Shown piece by piece: positions 13,304-15,819 of a DNA stretch of 15,819 nucleotides. The notes under the pieces were generated by a model. That model was not told the DNA's origin. It was given only the letters and a program-made list of their open reading frames with translations, and did not search any database. Location: NCBI GenBank assembly GCA_963604075.1, contig CAVCPW010000133.1:1-15819 (forward strand), in the 5' to 3' direction. How positions within the stretch are numbered: the stretch's first letter is position 1; every line of letters begins with the position of its first letter. Source of the stretch: Anthropogastromicrobium sp963604075 (GTDB lineage Bacteria; Bacillota; Clostridia; Lachnospirales; Lachnospiraceae). A program made the position numbers and the translations under genes.

Positions 13304-14113
13304 ATGTTTATCACAAGAACAATTAGCGGAATCGTGCTGTTAGCAGTGACCATGTGTGCCATTATCGCCTCCGGCCCGCTTCTGTACCTGTTTATGCTTC
13401 TGATCAGCCTGGTCGGCATGTATGAGCTGTACCGCGTTTTTCAGATGGAAAAGAAAATTCCGGCACTTGTCGGCTATTTAACTGCAATCGGAATTGAGTC
13501 TGTAATTCTGGCAGGAAAGAATAACTTTGTTGTTTTGGTACTCGTCTTAGGCTTTTTGGTATTAATGGCTTCTTACGTTGCCACTTATCCTAAATTTACA
13601 GCAGACGAAATTGCAAAATCAGCATTTGGTATGGTTTATGTCGCATTGATGATGTCCTTTATTTTCCAGACCAGAATAAGCAAGGACGGTGCATATACCG
13701 TATGGCTGATCTTCATCAGCGCATGGGGCTGCGATACCTGTGCTTACTTAGTCGGACGTGCGATCGGAAAGCACAAGATGACACCAGTATTAAGTCCAAA
13801 GAAGTCTGTTGAGGGCGCAATTGGCGGTATCATAGGAAGTGCATTGATTGGTGCGCTGTACGGAACTATTTTCAAGGGTAATCTGACTGAATTTTCCAAC
13901 CCAGCTGTATTTTGTGCAATCATCGGTGCCTGCGGTGGATTTATATCCATGTTTGGCGATTTGTCTGCGTCCGCAATTAAGCGTCAGTATCAGATCAAGG
14001 ATTATGGAAATCTGATTCCTGGACACGGAGGTATCATGGACCGTTTCGACAGCATCATTTTCACAGCACCATTAATCTACATTTTAGTAACATTGCTTCA
14101 GAGCGTCGCGTAA
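13304..14113 (+). CDS. cdsA: Phosphatidate cytidylyltransferase (CDP-diacylglycerol synthase)
   Basis: An integral membrane enzyme that converts phosphatidic acid and CTP to CDP-diacylglycerol, the branch point of phospholipid synthesis. It has 269 residues with about eight hydrophobic segments. The C-terminal family signature is clear: SAIKRQYQIKDYGNLIPGHGG with the following MDRFDS, about residues 224-250, including the Lys-Asp pair and the PGHGGxxDRxDS block. WGCDTCAYLVGRAIGKHK and LSPKKSVEG in the middle are also typical. It lies 80 bases after uppS and before dxr, the standard order. A ribosome-binding-site-like GGAAAGG lies just upstream. I see no separate promoter that I trust. Confidence 0.96.
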   Translation: MFITRTISGIVLLAVTMCAIIASGPLLYLFMLLISLVGMYELYRVFQMEKKIPALVGYLTAIGIESVILAGKNNFVVLVLVLGFLVLMASYVATYPKFTADEIAKSAFGMVYVALMMSFIFQTRISKDGAYTVWLIFISAWGCDTCAYLVGRAIGKHKMTPVLSPKKSVEGAIGGIIGSALIGALYGTIFKGNLTEFSNPAVFCAIIGACGGFISMFGDLSASAIKRQYQIKDYGNLIPGHGGIMDRFDSIIFTAPLIYILVTLLQSVA

Positions 14114-14219
14114 GTAAATCTTACTAAACAATCATTATTCAGATATTACAAGATAAAGCGCAAAAAGTGATGTAAAAAAATTGCAACGAACAATTAAAAG
14201 AGAAAGGCAGGTTTTTGAT

Positions 14220-15365
14220 ATGAAAAAAATTGCCATTTTAGGATCCACCGGATCTATCGGAACACAGAGCTTAGAGGTAATTCGCAACCAACCCGATATG
14301 GAAGCTACTGTTCTTGCAGCAGGCAGTAATGTCACACTGCTAGAACAGCAGATTCGTGAGTTTCATCCAAAGCTGGTGTGTGTTTATAAGGAAGCGGCTG
14401 CAAACGCATTAAAGCATGCCGTTGCTGATCTTGATGTAAAGATTGTAAGCGGCATGGATGGTCTGATTGAGGCTGCTGTATTTCCAGAGACACAGATTGT
14501 TGTCACAGCAGTTGTTGGTATGATTGGAATTCGCCCGACAATCGCAGCTATTCAGGCAGGTAAGGACATTGCATTGGCCAACAAGGAAACTCTTGTAACC
14601 GCAGGGCACTTAATTATTCCGATGGTAAAACAGTATGGAGTTCGTCTTCTTCCAGTGGACAGCGAACATTCTGCCATTTTCCAATCACTTATGGGCGAAG
14701 AAAGACACAAGATTGATAAAATCCTGTTAACCGCATCAGGCGGCCCATTCCGTGGATGGACGAAAGAGCAGATGAGGGATATCCGCCCTGAGGATGCATT
14801 AAAACATCCAAACTGGGTTATGGGAAGAAAGATCACGATTGACTCTTCAACAATGGTTAACAAGGGTCTGGAAGTCATGGAGGCTAAATGGCTCTTTGGC
14901 ATAGATTATGATCAGGTTCAAGTTGTAATCCAGCCGCAGTCCGTAATCCATTCGATGGTACAATTCGAGGATGGTGCAGTCATCGCTCAGCTTGGCACAC
15001 CTGATATGAAGCTTCCGATTCAGCTGGCACTAACCTATCCAGATAGAAGATATTTGCCAGGGAAGCGCCTTGACTTTGCAGCACTTGGAAGCATCAGCTT
15101 CTTTGCACCAGATTTTGAGAATTTCCCAGGTCTGGCATTGGCTTATCAGGTCGGAAAAGAAGGTGGCAACCGCCCAACTATTTACAATGCAGCGAATGAG
15201 TTTGCTGTTGGGCGCTTCTTAGATCATAAGTTATCTTATCCGGGTATCATTGAATCAATTGAGGCATCACTCGATCATGTTAGCTTTATTCCAAATCCAG
15301 ATGTCGATAAAATTCTAGAAACAGAAGCTGCTGTATATGAATTTTTACAGTCAAAATTGTCATAA
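14220..15365 (+). CDS. dxr: 1-deoxy-D-xylulose 5-phosphate reductoisomerase
   Basis: Catalyses the first committed step of the MEP isoprenoid pathway: NADPH-dependent rearrangement and reduction of DXP to 2-C-methyl-D-erythritol 4-phosphate. The start at 14220 is chosen because MKKIAILGSTGSIG is the conserved N-terminus. An upstream in-frame Met (14181) would add 13 residues with no family support. This gives 381 residues, normal. Motifs are the Rossmann loop LGSTGSIG (7-14), ANKETLV (120-126), the metal-binding VDSEH (147-151; Asp148, Glu150), the loop SGGPFRGW (173-180), HPNW (196-199), NKGLEVMEAKWLF (214-226) and QPQSVIHSMV (238-247). E. coli DXR has His251 in IHPQ where this protein has Gln238; the later, functionally studied His257 equivalent (His244) is kept. 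It provides precursors for UppS upstream. Confidence 0.97.
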   Translation: MKKIAILGSTGSIGTQSLEVIRNQPDMEATVLAAGSNVTLLEQQIREFHPKLVCVYKEAAANALKHAVADLDVKIVSGMDGLIEAAVFPETQIVVTAVVGMIGIRPTIAAIQAGKDIALANKETLVTAGHLIIPMVKQYGVRLLPVDSEHSAIFQSLMGEERHKIDKILLTASGGPFRGWTKEQMRDIRPEDALKHPNWVMGRKITIDSSTMVNKGLEVMEAKWLFGIDYDQVQVVIQPQSVIHSMVQFEDGAVIAQLGTPDMKLPIQLALTYPDRRYLPGKRLDFAALGSISFFAPDFENFPGLALAYQVGKEGGNRPTIYNAANEFAVGRFLDHKLSYPGIIESIEASLDHVSFIPNPDVDKILETEAAVYEFLQSKLS

Positions 15366-15371
15366 ATCATC

Positions 15372-15389
15372 GACATAGTAAGCTATGTC
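15372..15389 (+). repeat. Short hairpin after dxr
   Basis: GACATAG (15372-15378) and CTATGTC (15383-15389) form a perfect 7-bp stem with a 4-nt loop, 6 bases after the dxr stop. No U-run follows, so termination before rseP is unlikely. It may mark processing or mild attenuation. Confidence 0.4.
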
Positions 15390-15456
15390 TATCTGAACTG
15401 CTGTGGTGCTTTGATACAGACTACAGCTATCGTAATACGAAAAGAAAGAGGAAAAT

Positions 15457-15819
15457 ATGAATCCATTCAGCATTATTGCACTTTTTTTAATCATAGGAGT
15501 CGTCGTATTCGTACATGAATTCGGTCATTTTCTCCTTGCGAAAAAAAACGGGGTAGGGGTAATTGAGTTTTCAATCGGCATGGGCCCAAGACTTTTGAGT
15601 ACTGTATATCACGGAACACGGTATTCACTAAAGTGGATTCCGTTTGGTGGCTCCTGTATGATGCTGGGGGATGATAATGGAATTATCGACCCGGACGCCG
15701 AAGAGATTACCGACAAGGAACACAGTCTTGCCGAGAAAAATGTTTGGGCGCGTATTTCCATTATTGCAGCGGGACCGATTTTTAATTTTTTGTTGGCATT
15801 TGTTCTGGCGGTTATCGTA
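15457..15819 (+). CDS. rseP: RIP metalloprotease RseP/RasP (site-2 protease), 5' part
   Basis: A membrane-embedded zinc protease that cleaves transmembrane anti-sigma factors and signal-peptide remnants. The visible 121 codons are open to the window end, so the C-terminal two thirds (including the second catalytic Asp motif) lie outside. The start ATG 15457 has AGAGGA at 15447-15452, only 4 nt upstream, which is a short spacing. The first transmembrane segment (about 4-19) runs directly into the zinc-binding HEFGH (His20, Glu21, His24). FSIGMGPRL (38-46), PFGGSCMMLGDD (62-73; PFGGYVKMLGE in many relatives) and GPIFNFLLAF (106-115), the start of the second membrane segment, are all typical. 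Its position after dxr is the classical one. Confidence 0.95.
   Translation, partial: MNPFSIIALFLIIGVVVFVHEFGHFLLAKKNGVGVIEFSIGMGPRLLSTVYHGTRYSLKWIPFGGSCMMLGDDNGIIDPDAEEITDKEHSLAEKNVWARISIIAAGPIFNFLLAFVLAVIV

Noticed and set aside
14220..15365. Gln in place of His in the IHPQ segment of dxr as a possible inactivating change
   Set aside because: The functionally studied His is the later one in VIHS, which is present. The metal ligands and NADPH loop are intact, so this is probably a normal lineage variant.
1..15819. CRISPR array, tRNA/rRNA genes, insertion sequence, integrase or attachment site
   Set aside because: I saw no regularly spaced repeats, no cloverleaf sequences, no transposase or integrase motifs and no long terminal repeats. 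Apart from the phage-type dut and ThyX-like genes, the region looks like stable chromosome.

Overview
The window looks like chromosomal housekeeping DNA from a Gram-positive anaerobe of the class Clostridia, most likely Lachnospiraceae. The reasons are the moderate-to-low GC content, strong AAAGGAGG-type ribosome binding sites, protein sequences with a Clostridial look, and the conserved order pyrH-frr-uppS-cdsA-dxr-rseP. All 15 genes I support are on the + strand. The first (purD) and last (rseP) are cut by the window edges. I see no tRNA, rRNA, CRISPR array, insertion sequence or integrase.

Region 1 (1-3060) holds the 3' part of purD with a strong terminator. Next comes a self-contained unit, with its own promoter and terminator, for an unrecognised single-pass membrane protein with a secretion signal, a coiled coil and a long charged cytoplasmic tail. 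A 325-base spacer follows. Region 2 (3061-10066) is a probable operon of purine and one-carbon folate genes: purH, fchA, folD, ygiQ, glyA and a phage/Bacillus-type dut, closed by a strong terminator. GlyA makes methylene-THF, the FolD homologue oxidises it, and FchA can hydrolyse methenyl-THF to 10-formyl-THF. PurH consumes 10-formyl-THF.

Region 3 (10067-10920) is a one-gene unit for a protein that I align, from memory, with flavin-dependent thymidylate synthase ThyX. It keeps the fold-level landmarks but lacks the RHRxxSxNExSxR signature. Region 4 (10921-15819) has pyrH-frr behind an extended -10 promoter with a terminator after frr, then uppS-cdsA-dxr-rseP for isoprenoid, undecaprenyl-phosphate and phospholipid synthesis and intramembrane proteolysis.

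The two observations most worth following are these. First, FolD has lost the cyclohydrolase lysine and glutamine (Ala48 and Phe92 at the positions of E. coli Lys54 and Gln98), and it sits directly beside a separate cyclohydrolase, FchA. Second, the ThyX-like protein has a degenerate active-site motif and lies just downstream of dut and the methylene-THF genes. Family comparisons were made against reference sequences recalled from memory, not by database search.
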